DNA from: JAHEFT01 sp963700705
GTDB lineage: Bacteria; Pseudomonadota; Gammaproteobacteria; Xanthomonadales; SZUA-36
DNA length: 64,000 nt
Direction: 5' to 3'
Assembly (NCBI GenBank): GCA_963700705.1
Contig: CAVOYQ010000005.1
Coordinates: forward strand, 62,001 to 126,000
In this document: positions 1 to 8,962 of the stretch, in pieces
Numbering within the stretch: position 1 is the first letter of the stretch
Layout of the letters: each line of letters starts with the position of its first letter
Translations under genes and position numbers: made by a program
Notes under the pieces: model-generated
What the model saw: only the letters and a program-made list of their open reading frames with translations
Database searches by the model: none
Told to the model about the DNA's origin: nothing

Positions 1-578
1 CGATCCAACGCTGACTTTCCGGCGTTCCTGCCGTGAAGGCATCTGCGGATCCTGCGCGATGAACATCGACGGCACCAACACGCTGGCCTGCACCAAGCCA
101 ATCGCCGCCATCAAGGGCGATGTCAAGATCAATCCACTGCCGCATCTCCCGGTAGTGAAAGATATCGTTCCGGATCTCACGCATTTCTACGCACAATACG
201 CAACCATCCGTCCGTGGATCCGTACCCAAAGCACAACCCCGCCTGACCGTGAACGGCTGCAATCCAAGCAGGACCGTCAAAAACTGGACGGCCTGTACGA
301 ATGCATCCTCTGCGCCTGCTGCTCGACATCCTGCCCCAGTTACTGGTGGAACGGAGACCGTTACCTCGGGCCGGCCATTCTTTTGCAGGCATACCGCTGG
401 CTTGCGGACTCACGCGACGAGGCCAGCGGGGAGCGGCTGGACGACCTGGAAGACCCGTTCCGGCTGTATCGCTGCCACACGATCATGAACTGCACCAAGA
501 CCTGTCCCAAAGGGCCTGAATCCGGCGAAAGCCATCGCTGAAACCAAGAAAATGCTGATGGCCCGCAGAGGTATCTGA
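1..578 (+). CDS. sdhB: Succinate dehydrogenase iron-sulfur subunit SdhB (5' truncated, frameshifted near 3' end)
   Basis: This is the electron-transfer subunit of complex II, passing electrons from FAD to ubiquinone at the inner membrane. The window opens inside the gene. The frame shows the plant-type 2Fe-2S cysteines (CREGICGSC, then a further Cys after NTLA), followed by the ferredoxin-like cysteine clusters CILCACCSTSCP and CHTIMNCTKTCPKG. The family C-terminus (GLNPAKAIAETKKMLMARRGI) appears only after dropping one G from the GGG run at 512-514; without that the frame stops at 541. The shift sits in a homopolymer, so a consensus error is likely. sdhE follows 12 bases later. Confidence 0.95.
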
Positions 579-590
579 GTTCAGCCGCGC

Positions 591-839
591 ATGGAAGGGG
601 AAGAGCGCGTCAGGAAATTGAAGTGGCTCTGCCGCCGCGGCATGAAAGAACTGGACATCCTGCTGGAACGTTTCGTCGAAACCAACCCGCTGCCGTTGGC
701 CGGGGGATCCTGGCCGGAATTCGAATCCCTTTTGCAGACCGAAGACGACGTGCTTTGGAACTGGTTCCAGGACCCTTCGGTCCCGGGAGCCGCGCCTTAC
801 CGGGATCTCCTGGAACAGATACGCCGTGCCCGGGCCTGA
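591..839 (+). CDS. sdhE: FAD assembly factor SdhE (YgfY/DUF339)
   Basis: This small cytoplasmic factor promotes covalent flavinylation of the SdhA subunit of succinate dehydrogenase. The 82-residue product has the family length and the RRGMKELD segment containing the conserved RGxxE motif near residues 16-20, followed by the helical tail ending LLEQIRRARA. It lies directly after sdhB, the usual place for this gene in gammaproteobacteria, and overlaps the next gene by 14 bases, which suggests translational coupling. Confidence 0.93.
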   Translation: MEGEERVRKLKWLCRRGMKELDILLERFVETNPLPLAGGSWPEFESLLQTEDDVLWNWFQDPSVPGAAPYRDLLEQIRRARA

Positions 840-1282
840 CGTCCTGGCCCTGAGGTTTGGTGTTAGCCCATGGCTCCGCATGGCCCATTTATTCGTGGCA
901 ACGCTCGGCGCGGTGGCCATCCTGTTGACGCCAGCTGCTTCGGGCTGGAAGATTTGCGCCCTGGTGGCGCTCGTTTGCTCCGCGTTGACCGCCCATGTGC
1001 TCAGTGCCAGGAAAAGTCAATCCGGTTTGATCCACCTGGCGCCGGATGGGGCGGCGCAGGTCGAAACACTTGAAGGCAAGCAATCGGCAGGCCCGGTTGA
1101 AGGAAAATCACTGGATGTCCCGCTGGTTTTGCGTCCTGGCGCTGTTTGAGCCCGATAGTAACAGGCGTTATTATTGCGTGGTCTGCGCATCGGAAAACAC
1201 GCCCGATGAATACAGGCGCCTGTTGAAGTTTCTTAATATGCGCACTTCGGAGGCTCACCTTCAAAAGGCCACTTTGTATTGA
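826..1282 (+). CDS. ygfX: YgfX/CptA-type membrane protein (frameshifted)
   Basis: Read from GTG 826, the first frame gives two hydrophobic segments (about residues 18-55) and then LIHLAPDG, typical of YgfX proteins, which almost always follow sdhE. That frame ends at 1149. The family C-terminus (SRWFCVLALFE then DEYRRLLKFLNM) is in the +2 frame and ends at 1282, so one indel lies at about 1085-1105. Reconstructed length is about 150 residues, normal for the family. YgfX has been described both as a toxin paired with SdhE and as an accessory protein; nothing here decides between these. Its TGA overlaps the TTG start of the next gene. Confidence 0.75.
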
Positions 1283-2404
1283 ACCAAACCGGAAACAGTA
1301 ATTCCTCCATTGCGCTTGACGCGCTGATGGATGCGGCTGTCGATGCCATCATCATCATTGACGACCACGGCGCCATTCAACGATTCAACAGGGCTGCGCA
1401 GGATATGTTCGGCTACAGCGAATCGCAGATACTCGGTCATAATGTCAAGTTGCTCATGCCCGAACCCTATCGAAGCCAGCATGACGGCTTTTTGCACCGG
1501 TATTCCGAACACCGGGAAAGCAGCCATTATCGGCACGGGCAGGGAAGTGTCCGGACAGAAACGGGATGGCCGCAAATTTCCGATGTTTTTGTCGGTTGGT
1601 GAAATCCGGCAGGATAATGGCAGCCAATTCGTCGGCATTATCAAGGATCTGACTGAATTCCAGGCAACCCGTGAGCAGGTGCGGCAACTGGAAGAGCAAT
1701 TGCTGCACGCTGACCGCATGGTTATCCTCGGTGAACTCACCGCCGGCATCGCTCACGAGATCAATCAGCCCCTGACCGCCATCGCCGCGTATGCCGACGC
1801 CGGGTGCAACATGATCAACCGGCAGGCGGAAACTTCGGCAGCCGACATTCACTCCATCTGTGAACGTATTGGTGAGCAGTCCCGAAGGGCGGCTGAAGTG
1901 GTGCAGCATTTGCGTAAACTGGTTCGTAGCGGCACCGTCAGTAAAGCGCGTCATGATATTAACCAAATTATTAGAAATACCCTATTACTCTTTGAATATG
2001 AAATAAAAAGATCAAACACAGAATTGCATTTCTTTCCATTGGAAACATTGCGTCCGCTGTATGTAGATGAAATCCATATTCAGCAAATCATGGTCAACCT
2101 GGTAAAAAACAGCCTGGATGCCATCTCGATAGCCGGCCAGCAGGACGGCCACATTGAAATCCGTATAAAAGAAAACCCCGCAGAGGTGTTGGTATCGGTA
2201 ACCGACAACGGCCCCGGTGTTCCGGCTTCCGATCACAACCGCTTGTTTGAGGCTTTTTTTACCACCAAGCCCAAGGGCGTCGGCCTGGGTTTATCCATCT
2301 GCAAAACCATCGCCCATGCGCATGGCGGCAGTTTGCGCCACACGCAACCCAAAAAAGGCGGTAGCCGGTTCACGCTGTCCTTACCGCTGGAGTTCATAGG
2401 CTGA
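1279..2404 (+). CDS. fixL: FixL-like oxygen-sensing PAS histidine kinase (frameshifted)
   Basis: This is probably the heme-based O2 sensor kinase controlling the nearby cbb3 oxidase. From the TTG at 1279 the first frame holds the PAS domain up to about 1510. Its EPYRSQHDGF segment places a His (residue 68) where the FixL heme ligand lies, and the IIGTGREVSG segment keeps the Arg of the FixL switch region. The protein continues in the next frame with the H-box (IAHEINQPL) and an HATPase domain (NLVKNSLDA, DNGPGVP, GVGLGLSI). One indel lies near 1505-1515. No membrane segment is seen, so it should be soluble. Start and upstream stop overlap as TTGA. Confidence 0.88.
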
Positions 2405-2412
2405 GAAATGCC

Positions 2413-3030
2413 ATGACAAAAGACCACCTCGTATGCATTATCGACGACGATGAAGCGATCAGGGAATCGCTTCGCCTGTTGCTCTACGCCGGCGGTCTGC
2501 GCAGTTGCGTATATGAATCCGCGGATGCTTTCCTGGCCGACTCAAAACCCCAGGCTTTCGATTGCATGCTGCTTGACATCCGGATGCCAGGCACCGACGG
2601 GCTGGAGCTGTTCAAACACCTGAGCCGGAAACATTTGCCTTACCCGGTGATTTTCATAACCGGACATGGCGATATCCCGCTGGCGGTCTCCGCGATCAAA
2701 CAGGGCGCCTTTGACTTCCTGACCAAGCCGTTCAGGGAAGGCGAGTTACTCGCGAAAGTTCGCTCGGCCATCGAACAGTTCCGGACCTCCCGGAAACACT
2801 TGATGGAGCTGCAGAAGATCCAGTCCCGGCTTGATTGCTGCACGCCCCGGGAACGGGATGTGTTGCGCTTGCTCGCGGAGGGACTTCCCAACAAGGGAAT
2901 CGCCGAGGCGCTGGGGATAAGCCCGAGAACCGTGGAGATTCACCGCGCCCACGTCATGGATAAAATGTCCGCCGAATCGCTTCCGGCCCTGGTAAAGATG
3001 ATTGCCCTACTGGAATCGGAGATAAATTGA
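2413..3030 (+). CDS. fixJ: FixJ-family response regulator
   Basis: This 205-residue regulator has a receiver domain (acidic residues D11-D13, phospho-acceptor D55 in LLDIRMPG, T83, K105) and a LuxR-type helix-turn-helix (about 140-205, TPRERDVLRLLAEG and ISPRTVEIHRAHV). It follows the FixL-like kinase by 8 bases and is its expected partner. By family knowledge, phospho-FixJ activates microaerobic respiration genes directly or through FixK. The cbb3 oxidase operon begins 1 kb downstream and is the likely target, but I found no clear binding site, so this link is inferred. Confidence 0.92.
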   Translation: MTKDHLVCIIDDDEAIRESLRLLLYAGGLRSCVYESADAFLADSKPQAFDCMLLDIRMPGTDGLELFKHLSRKHLPYPVIFITGHGDIPLAVSAIKQGAFDFLTKPFREGELLAKVRSAIEQFRTSRKHLMELQKIQSRLDCCTPRERDVLRLLAEGLPNKGIAEALGISPRTVEIHRAHVMDKMSAESLPALVKMIALLESEIN

Positions 3031-3130
3031 GCCTGGATGACCCAGGACATTTTCAATATAAGTAATTTCCCTGATGGTATGAGATGGCGTTGCCGTTAGC
3101 ATTCTGCAAACGCCTGGTTACTATAAAAAA

Positions 3131-3532
3131 TTGGCCGCAATCACACCAGGGGATCGTACGGTAGACAGTAAAAACAACAAGGCAGTGGTGGTTCTGATTG
3201 AACCGGATGTTCCGGTGCGGGACGCACTGAGCATTCTGCTCGAAGGAGAAGGCTGGCAGGTTTTGTGCCTGGATGACTGCGACAAACTCGTCGGCGTTCT
3301 CCAGGACAAGGCCATTGTCGCTGTTATCAGCGAATCCAGCCTGCCGGATTGCACACCGCAGGAAATCCTGGAGCGTTGCTCAACGGGCGGCATACCGGTA
3401 ATCTTCACAGGACACGATCTGCCATTGCAGGTAGCGGTTGATTTGATCAGGCAGGGAGCCACGGATTTTCTCGACAAACCGTTCCCTCAATCCAGGCTGC
3501 TGGATTTACTTGACCGGCTGCACGATCAGTAA
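3131..3532 (+). CDS. Stand-alone degenerate receiver-domain protein
   Basis: A 133-residue protein made only of a CheY/FixJ-like receiver fold, ending without an output domain. The switch residues T93 (FTGH) and K116 (FLDKPF) are kept. The phospho-acceptor Asp is replaced by Glu (E68 in ISESSLP), and the metal-binding acidic pair reads E24-P25 rather than D-D. It is therefore probably not phosphorylated normally and may behave as permanently active. The TTG at 3131 is uncertain; the in-frame GTG at 3185 is an alternative. It lies between fixJ and the HiPIP gene, suggesting a modulator of FixLJ or of oxidase expression (inference). Confidence 0.7.
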   Translation: MAAITPGDRTVDSKNNKAVVVLIEPDVPVRDALSILLEGEGWQVLCLDDCDKLVGVLQDKAIVAVISESSLPDCTPQEILERCSTGGIPVIFTGHDLPLQVAVDLIRQGATDFLDKPFPQSRLLDLLDRLHDQ

Positions 3533-3578
3533 GGATATAGAAAATGTTAGTAAATGATTCCCCATCCCGGAGGCAAAG

Positions 3579-3924
3579 ATGAAAAACGTTAAGATGATCA
3601 ACCGTCGAAATTTCCTGAAACTCGGCGTCAAGGCCGGTGGAGGAGCGCTTGCGCTTTCCGCCATACCGATTCAGTTACTTGCAGCGGACGAAGTCTCCCC
3701 CGAGGAGCCATTGGCGCAGGCCATGGGCTATACACCGGATGCCGCGACCGTGGATACCACCAAGTTTCCAAAACGCGCCGGTGAGGCAGGAGCCAACCAG
3801 TTCTGCCACAACTGCGCGCTTTATGCCGGCGCGGCGGAAGACGCGACAGCGCCCTGCAGCATCTTCCAGAACAAGCTGGTAACACGGCAACGGCTGGTGT
3901 AATGCCTGGGTTGCCAAATCCTGA
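3579..3924 (+). CDS. High-potential iron-sulfur protein (HiPIP), frameshifted
   Basis: This small periplasmic 4Fe-4S electron carrier is a plausible soluble donor to the downstream cbb3 oxidase. The N-terminus has a Tat-type signal (NRRNFLKLG then a hydrophobic stretch ending LLAADE). Cysteines 76 and 79 (FCHNCALY) and 93 (APCSIF) are in the first frame, which stops at 3902. Removing one base at about 3884-3885 restores VTGNGWCNAWVAKS with the fourth cluster cysteine (C107) and the family C-terminus, stopping at 3924. The ATG at 3579 follows a good ribosome site (GGAGG at about 3569). A strong terminator follows. Confidence 0.93.
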
Positions 3925-3935
3925 TATTTTTGACG

Positions 3936-3963
3936 CCCGGCCCTTGCGGGCCGGGTTTTTTTT
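3936..3963 (+). terminator. Rho-independent terminator after HiPIP
   Basis: An 8-bp perfect GC stem (CCCGGCCC / GGGCCGGG) with a 4-base loop is followed by eight T residues. It lies 11 bases after the corrected HiPIP stop and separates that gene from ccoN, so the oxidase operon probably has its own promoter between here and 4027. Confidence 0.92.
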
Positions 3964-4026
3964 AAGGTGCTTTTTTAGAGACGCCTGGCGCAACACCTTT
4001 TGTGACTGAACAACTGGAAAATTAAC

Positions 4027-5448
4027 ATGACCTACAACGATAAAGTGGTGCGGCAGTTTGTCGTCATGACCGTAGTCTGGGGGATCGTGGGCATGCTGGT
4101 GGGCGTGATCATCGCCGCCCAGCTGTGGCTTCCTGCACTGAATTTCGACATTCCCTGGCTGACGTACGGCAGGCTCCGCCCGCTGCATACCAATGCGGTA
4201 ATTTTCGCCTTTGGCGGTTCGGCGCTGATCGGAACCTCGTTCTACGTGGTTCAGCGCACCTGCCATGTCAGGCTTTTCGCCGGCGGACTCGCTTCGTTCG
4301 TGTTCTGGGGCTGGCAACTCGTCATCCTCGCTGCCGCGATTTCATTGCCGATGGGCTGGACCCAGGGTAAGGAATATGCCGAGCTCGAGTGGCCGATCGA
4401 CATCCTGATCACCGTGGTCTGGGTGGCCTATGCGGTGGTTTTTTTCGGGACGATCATCAAGCGCCGGGTCAGTCACATCTATGTTGCCAACTGGTTTTAC
4501 GCGGCATTCATCATAACGATTGCGTTGTTGCACATTGTCAACAACCTGTCTCTGCCGGTGACCATGACCAAGTCCTACGAGGTTTACACCGGGTCAGTCG
4601 ACGCCATGGTGCAATGGTGGTACGGCCACAACGCGGTGGGATTTTTCCTGACTGCCGGGTTCCTGGCCATGATGTACTATTTCGTGCCGAAGCAGGCCGA
4701 AGGTCCGGTCTACTCCTATCGCCTGTCCATCGTGCATTTCTGGGCCCTGATCGCCATCTACATGTGGGCGGGACCGCATCACCTGCATTACACTGCGCTG
4801 CCGGACTGGGTTCAGTCGCTGGGAATGGTATTTTCACTGATTCTGCTCGCGCCCAGTTGGGGCGGCATGATCAATGGCGTCATGACCCTCTCGGGTCACT
4901 GGCACAAACTGCGCACCGATCCGGTGCTGAAGTTCATGATCGTCGCGCTGAGTTTCTACGGCATGTCGACCTTTGAAGGCCCGATGATGTCGATCAAGAC
5001 GGTCAACGCACTCAGCCATTACACCGACTGGACGATTGGCCATGTGCATTCAGGTGCGCTCGGCTGGGTGGCGATGATGACCATCGGCTCCCTGTACAGC
5101 CTGATGCCGCGCCTGATGGGCAACAAGGTCATGTACAGCGTGAAAGCCGTCGACGCGCATTTCTGGATTGCGACGATCGGCATCGTTCTGTACATCGCCT
5201 CGATGTGGATTGCCGGCGTCATGCAGGGCCTGATGTGGCGCGCATTCAATGACGATGGAACCTTGACCTACACCTTCATCGAAACCATTGCAGCCACCAA
5301 GCCTTACTATGTGATCCGCCTGTTGGGCGGCATCCTGTTCCTGTCCGGAATGTTCATCATGGCCTGGAACACCTTCAAGACCCTGACCCAGGGCAAGGCA
5401 CCGGAATTCAAAGCTGCAGAACCGGCTATTTGGGGAGAGCACGCATGA
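4027..5448 (+). CDS. ccoN: cbb3-type cytochrome c oxidase subunit I CcoN
   Basis: This is the catalytic 12-helix subunit of the high-affinity cbb3 oxidase, reducing O2 in the inner membrane with heme b, heme b3 and CuB. The 473-residue product has the family length. Conserved stretches with heme and copper histidines include HTNAVIFAFGGSALIGTSFY, WWYGHNAVGFFLTAGF, WAGPHHLHYTALPDW and IGHVHSGALGW. Its stop overlaps the ccoO start as ATGA. No FNR/Anr-like palindrome was found in the short leader at 3964-4026. Confidence 0.97.
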   Translation: MTYNDKVVRQFVVMTVVWGIVGMLVGVIIAAQLWLPALNFDIPWLTYGRLRPLHTNAVIFAFGGSALIGTSFYVVQRTCHVRLFAGGLASFVFWGWQLVILAAAISLPMGWTQGKEYAELEWPIDILITVVWVAYAVVFFGTIIKRRVSHIYVANWFYAAFIITIALLHIVNNLSLPVTMTKSYEVYTGSVDAMVQWWYGHNAVGFFLTAGFLAMMYYFVPKQAEGPVYSYRLSIVHFWALIAIYMWAGPHHLHYTALPDWVQSLGMVFSLILLAPSWGGMINGVMTLSGHWHKLRTDPVLKFMIVALSFYGMSTFEGPMMSIKTVNALSHYTDWTIGHVHSGALGWVAMMTIGSLYSLMPRLMGNKVMYSVKAVDAHFWIATIGIVLYIASMWIAGVMQGLMWRAFNDDGTLTYTFIETIAATKPYYVIRLLGGILFLSGMFIMAWNTFKTLTQGKAPEFKAAEPAIWGEHA

Positions 5449-6056
5449 GCAAGGGACACAAAAGACTCGAGAAAAACATCATCCTGATGTCGGTGTTCAT
5501 CGTCGTGGCGGTCAGCCTCGGCGGCCTGGTCGAGATTCTGCCGCTGATCTTCGGCAACCAGGTGACGACCCCGTCAGAAGGCGTCAAGCCCTATTCACCG
5601 TTGAGGCTCGCCGGACGTGACATCTTTGTCAGGGAAGGTTGCTACAACTGTCATTCCCAGATGATCCGGCCGTTCCGCAGTGAGACCGAACGTTACGGAA
5701 AGTTCTCCGTGGCGGGAGAATCGGTATATGACCGCCCATTCCAATGGGGCTCGAAACGGACCGGTCCGGACCTGGCCAGGGTCGGCGGGCGGTACAGCGA
5801 TGACTGGCACGTCATTCACCTGATCAACCCCCGTGACGTCGTGCCCGAATCGAATATGCCCGGCTACCCCTGGCTGCTGGAAAACAAGGTCGATCCGGAG
5901 TTGGTTCAGCGCAAACTCACGGTGCTGCAAACACTGGGCGACCCCTACACCGACGAGGAAATAGCCGCGGCTGCGGCCGCGGTCGAGGGCAAAACTGAAA
6001 TGGAAGCGCTGATCGCTTTCCTGCAGGGTCTTGGACTGACCCGCAGCGGTCGCTGA
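5445..6056 (+). CDS. ccoO: cbb3-type cytochrome c oxidase subunit II CcoO
   Basis: This membrane-anchored monoheme cytochrome c passes electrons to CcoN. An N-terminal transmembrane helix (about residues 10-35) is followed by the heme c motif CYNCHSQMIRPF and by family segments RTGPDLARVGGRYSDDWH and VPESNMPGYPWL, whose Met is the expected axial ligand. The ATG at 5445 overlapping the ccoN stop was chosen because it begins MSKGHKRLEKN, typical of CcoO; the product is then 203 residues, the family length. Confidence 0.96.
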   Translation: MSKGHKRLEKNIILMSVFIVVAVSLGGLVEILPLIFGNQVTTPSEGVKPYSPLRLAGRDIFVREGCYNCHSQMIRPFRSETERYGKFSVAGESVYDRPFQWGSKRTGPDLARVGGRYSDDWHVIHLINPRDVVPESNMPGYPWLLENKVDPELVQRKLTVLQTLGDPYTDEEIAAAAAAVEGKTEMEALIAFLQGLGLTRSGR

Positions 6057-6070
6057 GAGGGTATCGGTTG

Positions 6071-6268
6071 ATGTTCGATTTTTTAGATTCAAACCTGATC
6101 AGAGGGGTGGTGCTGATCCTGATGATCCTCGCGTTCCTGGGCATCTGGGGCTGGGCCTGGAGCAGGAATCGCAAGGAGGCTTTTCACGAAGCCAGTATGC
6201 TACCGCTCGAAGAAGACGATGGCCAGGTGCCACAAAACGACAGCAAAAAAGAAAGGACCAAGGAGTAA
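6071..6268 (+). CDS. ccoQ: cbb3 oxidase subunit CcoQ/FixQ
   Basis: A 65-residue protein with one transmembrane helix (about residues 8-28, GVVLILMILAFLGIWGWAWS) and a charged C-terminal tail rich in Lys and Glu, as in CcoQ proteins that stabilise the CcoNOP complex. Its position between ccoO and ccoP is diagnostic. The ATG at 6071 is preferred over the adjoining TTG. Confidence 0.92.
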   Translation: MFDFLDSNLIRGVVLILMILAFLGIWGWAWSRNRKEAFHEASMLPLEEDDGQVPQNDSKKERTKE

Positions 6269-6271
6269 TCC

Positions 6272-7165
6272 ATGCTGAATTCATTCTGGAACTGGTGGGT
6301 AATTATCATCTCTGTCGGCACCATCCTGGCCTGCTGGTGGTTGTTGCACTGGACCAAGGGCGTGTCGGACCGGTCGGACGACAAGGCCGGATCCACGGGC
6401 CACGTATGGGACGAAAACATCTCGGAGTTGAACACGCCGTTGCCGCGCTGGTGGCTGTACCTGTTCAATATCACCATTGTTTTCGCGTTGGTATACCTGG
6501 CCATATTCCCCGGCCTGGGTAACTTCAGCGGCTTCCTGGGATGGACCCAGGTTGGCCAGTACGACGCGGAAATGGCCAGCGCCACCGCGGCACAGGAATC
6601 GATTTTCCTGCGATTTCGCGATATGGATGGTGCGGCCCTGGTGGCGGACAACGAAGCCCGTGAAATCGGCGGCCGTTTGTTTGCGAACAACTGCGCCATG
6701 TGCCACGCTTCGGACGGGCGCGGCGCACCGGGATTTCCAAACCTCGCCGACGATGACTGGCTTTACGGCAATTCCTTCGATACGGTCATGGTCTCTATCG
6801 CCAATGGCCGGATGGGCGCCATGCCGCCGATGGGCGCGGTTCTGGGCGAGGATGGCGTAACCGAAGTCGTGGCCTACGTGCAACAGCTTTCCGGACAGAC
6901 AGCCGATGCAGAATTGGCAGCCGCTGGTCAGGCCCGGTTCCAGATGATCTGCATGGCTTGCCACGGAATGGACGGCACCGGAAACCAGGCACTTGGCGCC
7001 CCGAATCTGACCGATGATATCTGGCTGTATGGCGGGAACCCAGCGGATATCAAAGAGACCCTTATGAACGGGCGCAACGGTAAAATGCCGGCACACGAAA
7101 ACCTGCTCAATGAAGACCGCCGCCGCTTGCTTGCCGCTTATGTCATCGGCCTGTCGGATTCCTGA
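6272..7165 (+). CDS. ccoP: cbb3-type cytochrome c oxidase subunit III CcoP
   Basis: This diheme cytochrome c subunit receives electrons from soluble carriers. The 297-residue product has two N-terminal membrane segments, the CcoP signature ELNTPLPRWWLYLF, and two heme c motifs, CAMCH (about residue 142) and CMACH (about 229). The repeated NLxDDxWLYG segments mark the two cytochrome domains. It starts 3 bases after ccoQ. Confidence 0.97.
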   Translation: MLNSFWNWWVIIISVGTILACWWLLHWTKGVSDRSDDKAGSTGHVWDENISELNTPLPRWWLYLFNITIVFALVYLAIFPGLGNFSGFLGWTQVGQYDAEMASATAAQESIFLRFRDMDGAALVADNEAREIGGRLFANNCAMCHASDGRGAPGFPNLADDDWLYGNSFDTVMVSIANGRMGAMPPMGAVLGEDGVTEVVAYVQQLSGQTADAELAAAGQARFQMICMACHGMDGTGNQALGAPNLTDDIWLYGGNPADIKETLMNGRNGKMPAHENLLNEDRRRLLAAYVIGLSDS

Positions 7166-7196
7166 AACCGGTCGTAAATGAAAGGGGCGAAGGCCT

Positions 7197-7559
7197 GTGA
7201 ACAGCAGAAAGCAGGAGTTGCCCGGCCGCTGGAGCAAACGGAAACGTGACGTTGGGATAGCGATTTGGGTCGCGTTTCTGGCGGCCTGTGCAGGCACGTT
7301 CGTCATTTTCGCCGTGATGGATCCGGAAGCGCTGAACGATGCCTGGGTTTTACCCTGGGAAATGGGCAGCCGACTGGCCTATAGCCTCGGCTTCCTGTTC
7401 CTGTTTGTCGTCAGCCTGATCGCCAGTGGACTGACCGTGTTCATGATCCGTACCGGACCCAAGAGTGGCCATGCCCGTGGAAAAGGCCGCCAGGCGCCAC
7501 CGGAAATCCATTCACCAGAGGAAAACAACCCGGATCTTGATCTTGGGGACTGGAAGTGA
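7197..7559 (+). CDS. Membrane protein between ccoP and ccoG, unknown function
   Basis: A 120-residue protein from GTG 7197 with a GGGGCGAAGG ribosome site upstream. It has two predicted transmembrane helices (about residues 20-40 and 60-85), a basic N-terminus and an acidic C-terminal tail (PEENNPDLDLGDW). I do not recognise a named family. Its stop overlaps the GTG start of ccoG, so it is co-translated with the oxidase assembly genes and a role in cbb3 biogenesis is a reasonable guess. Confidence 0.75.
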   Translation: MNSRKQELPGRWSKRKRDVGIAIWVAFLAACAGTFVIFAVMDPEALNDAWVLPWEMGSRLAYSLGFLFLFVVSLIASGLTVFMIRTGPKSGHARGKGRQAPPEIHSPEENNPDLDLGDWK

Positions 7560-8962
7560 ACAAGCAAACCAACCCCGGCACGCAAGCGGCCGGGGACAGC
7601 CTCTACCGTAAAGAACCCAAAATTTACCCGCGCCAGGTCAGCGGACGTTTTGCGCGGCTTCGCGTGATTGCCGTCTGGGCCTTGCTGGGCCTGTTTTACC
7701 TGTTACCGTGGCTGAATATCAACGGTAAGCAATCCGTGCTTTTCGATCTGCCGGCACGTAAATTCTATATTTTCGGAATGACATTCTGGCCGCAGGATTT
7801 TGTTTACCTCGCGTTGCTGATGATCACGGCCGGTCTTTCGCTGTTTTTTTTCACCGCCCTGGCTGGCCGTTTGTGGTGCGGGTTTGCCTGTCCGCAAACC
7901 GTCTGGACCGAAGTATTTGTGTGGATCGAACGCTGGATCGAGGGCGACCGGCAGAAACAGATCAAACTGGCCAAGTCTCCGTGGACCCGGGAGAAAATTT
8001 TACGCAAATCCGCCAAGCAGGCATTGTGGGTCCTGTTTGCAGCCTGGACCGGGTTTACCTTTGTCGGCTTCTTTTCTCCGATCCGGGAGTTGGGCTCCGG
8101 GATAATGAGTCTCTCCCTCGGCCCGTGGGAAACGTTCTGGACGATTTTTTACGCATTCGCCACGTACGGAAACGCCGGATTTCTGCGCGAGCAGGTGTGC
8201 AAATACATGTGTCCCTACGCGCGCTTCCAGAGCGCCATGTTCGACAAGGACACCCTGATCATTTCCTACGACGCGGATCGTGGTGAACCGCGTGGAGGCC
8301 GCCGGAAAGACGACAAGCCGGACGAGAAGGGGCTTGGCGATTGCATCAATTGCACCTTGTGCGTGCAGGTCTGCCCGACCGGCATCGATATCCGGGACGG
8401 CCTGCAGTATGAATGTATTGCCTGCGCTGCCTGTATCGACGTCTGCGACCAGGTCATGGACAAGATGAACTATCCCCGGGGACTGGTCCGGTATACGACC
8501 GAGCACGCGTTGAAACACAAGCAAGGCCACGTCATCCGGCCCCGGATCATGGTCTACGGCGCCTTGCTGCTGGTGATACTCACCGGAACGCTGTGGGGCA
8601 TGACCCACCGGGTTCCGTTGCGGGCAGACCTGATCCGGGACCGCAATGCCCTTTACCGTGAATTACCCGGGGACCTGGTGGAAAACGTCTATACTCTGAA
8701 AATCACCAATATGGACGATGAGCCCCACCAGTACGACATATCGGTCCTGAATAACGACGCGGTGGAAATTGACATGTCCAAACCGCTCGTTCTGCAGGCC
8801 GAAGAAGTCCTGGGAGTCTCGGTGCGGCTCAGGATCCCCAAATCGGAGGGGCAGGGTGTGCAGGCGCTGTTGATAGAAATCCAGGCGCAGGATGATCCTT
8901 CGATCAAAACACAAATCAAGGCCAAGGCCCTGATGCCATTGAACTTTGGAAGCCAGCCATGA
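7556..8962 (+). CDS. ccoG: Cytochrome c oxidase accessory protein CcoG (RdxA/FixG)
   Basis: This polyferredoxin membrane protein is needed for cbb3 assembly and has been linked to Cu(II) reduction before copper insertion. The 468-residue product has several membrane helices, the GFACPQTVWTE motif, two 4Fe-4S ferredoxin motifs (CINCTLCVQVCPTG and CIACAACIDVCD at about residues 263-300), and a C-terminal Ig-like periplasmic domain. GTG 7556 overlaps the preceding stop; its own stop overlaps the ATG of ccoH. Confidence 0.96.
   Translation: MNKQTNPGTQAAGDSLYRKEPKIYPRQVSGRFARLRVIAVWALLGLFYLLPWLNINGKQSVLFDLPARKFYIFGMTFWPQDFVYLALLMITAGLSLFFFTALAGRLWCGFACPQTVWTEVFVWIERWIEGDRQKQIKLAKSPWTREKILRKSAKQALWVLFAAWTGFTFVGFFSPIRELGSGIMSLSLGPWETFWTIFYAFATYGNAGFLREQVCKYMCPYARFQSAMFDKDTLIISYDADRGEPRGGRRKDDKPDEKGLGDCINCTLCVQVCPTGIDIRDGLQYECIACAACIDVCDQVMDKMNYPRGLVRYTTEHALKHKQGHVIRPRIMVYGALLLVILTGTLWGMTHRVPLRADLIRDRNALYRELPGDLVENVYTLKITNMDDEPHQYDISVLNNDAVEIDMSKPLVLQAEEVLGVSVRLRIPKSEGQGVQALLIEIQAQDDPSIKTQIKAKALMPLNFGSQP

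Noticed and set aside
3964..4026. An FNR/Anr or FixK box before ccoN
   Set aside because: I looked for a TTGAT-N4-ATCAA-like palindrome and found none close enough to report.
4125..5442. Long open frames on other strands across ccoN
   Set aside because: They are shadows of the GC-rich ccoN gene; no recognisable domain, start context or family length.
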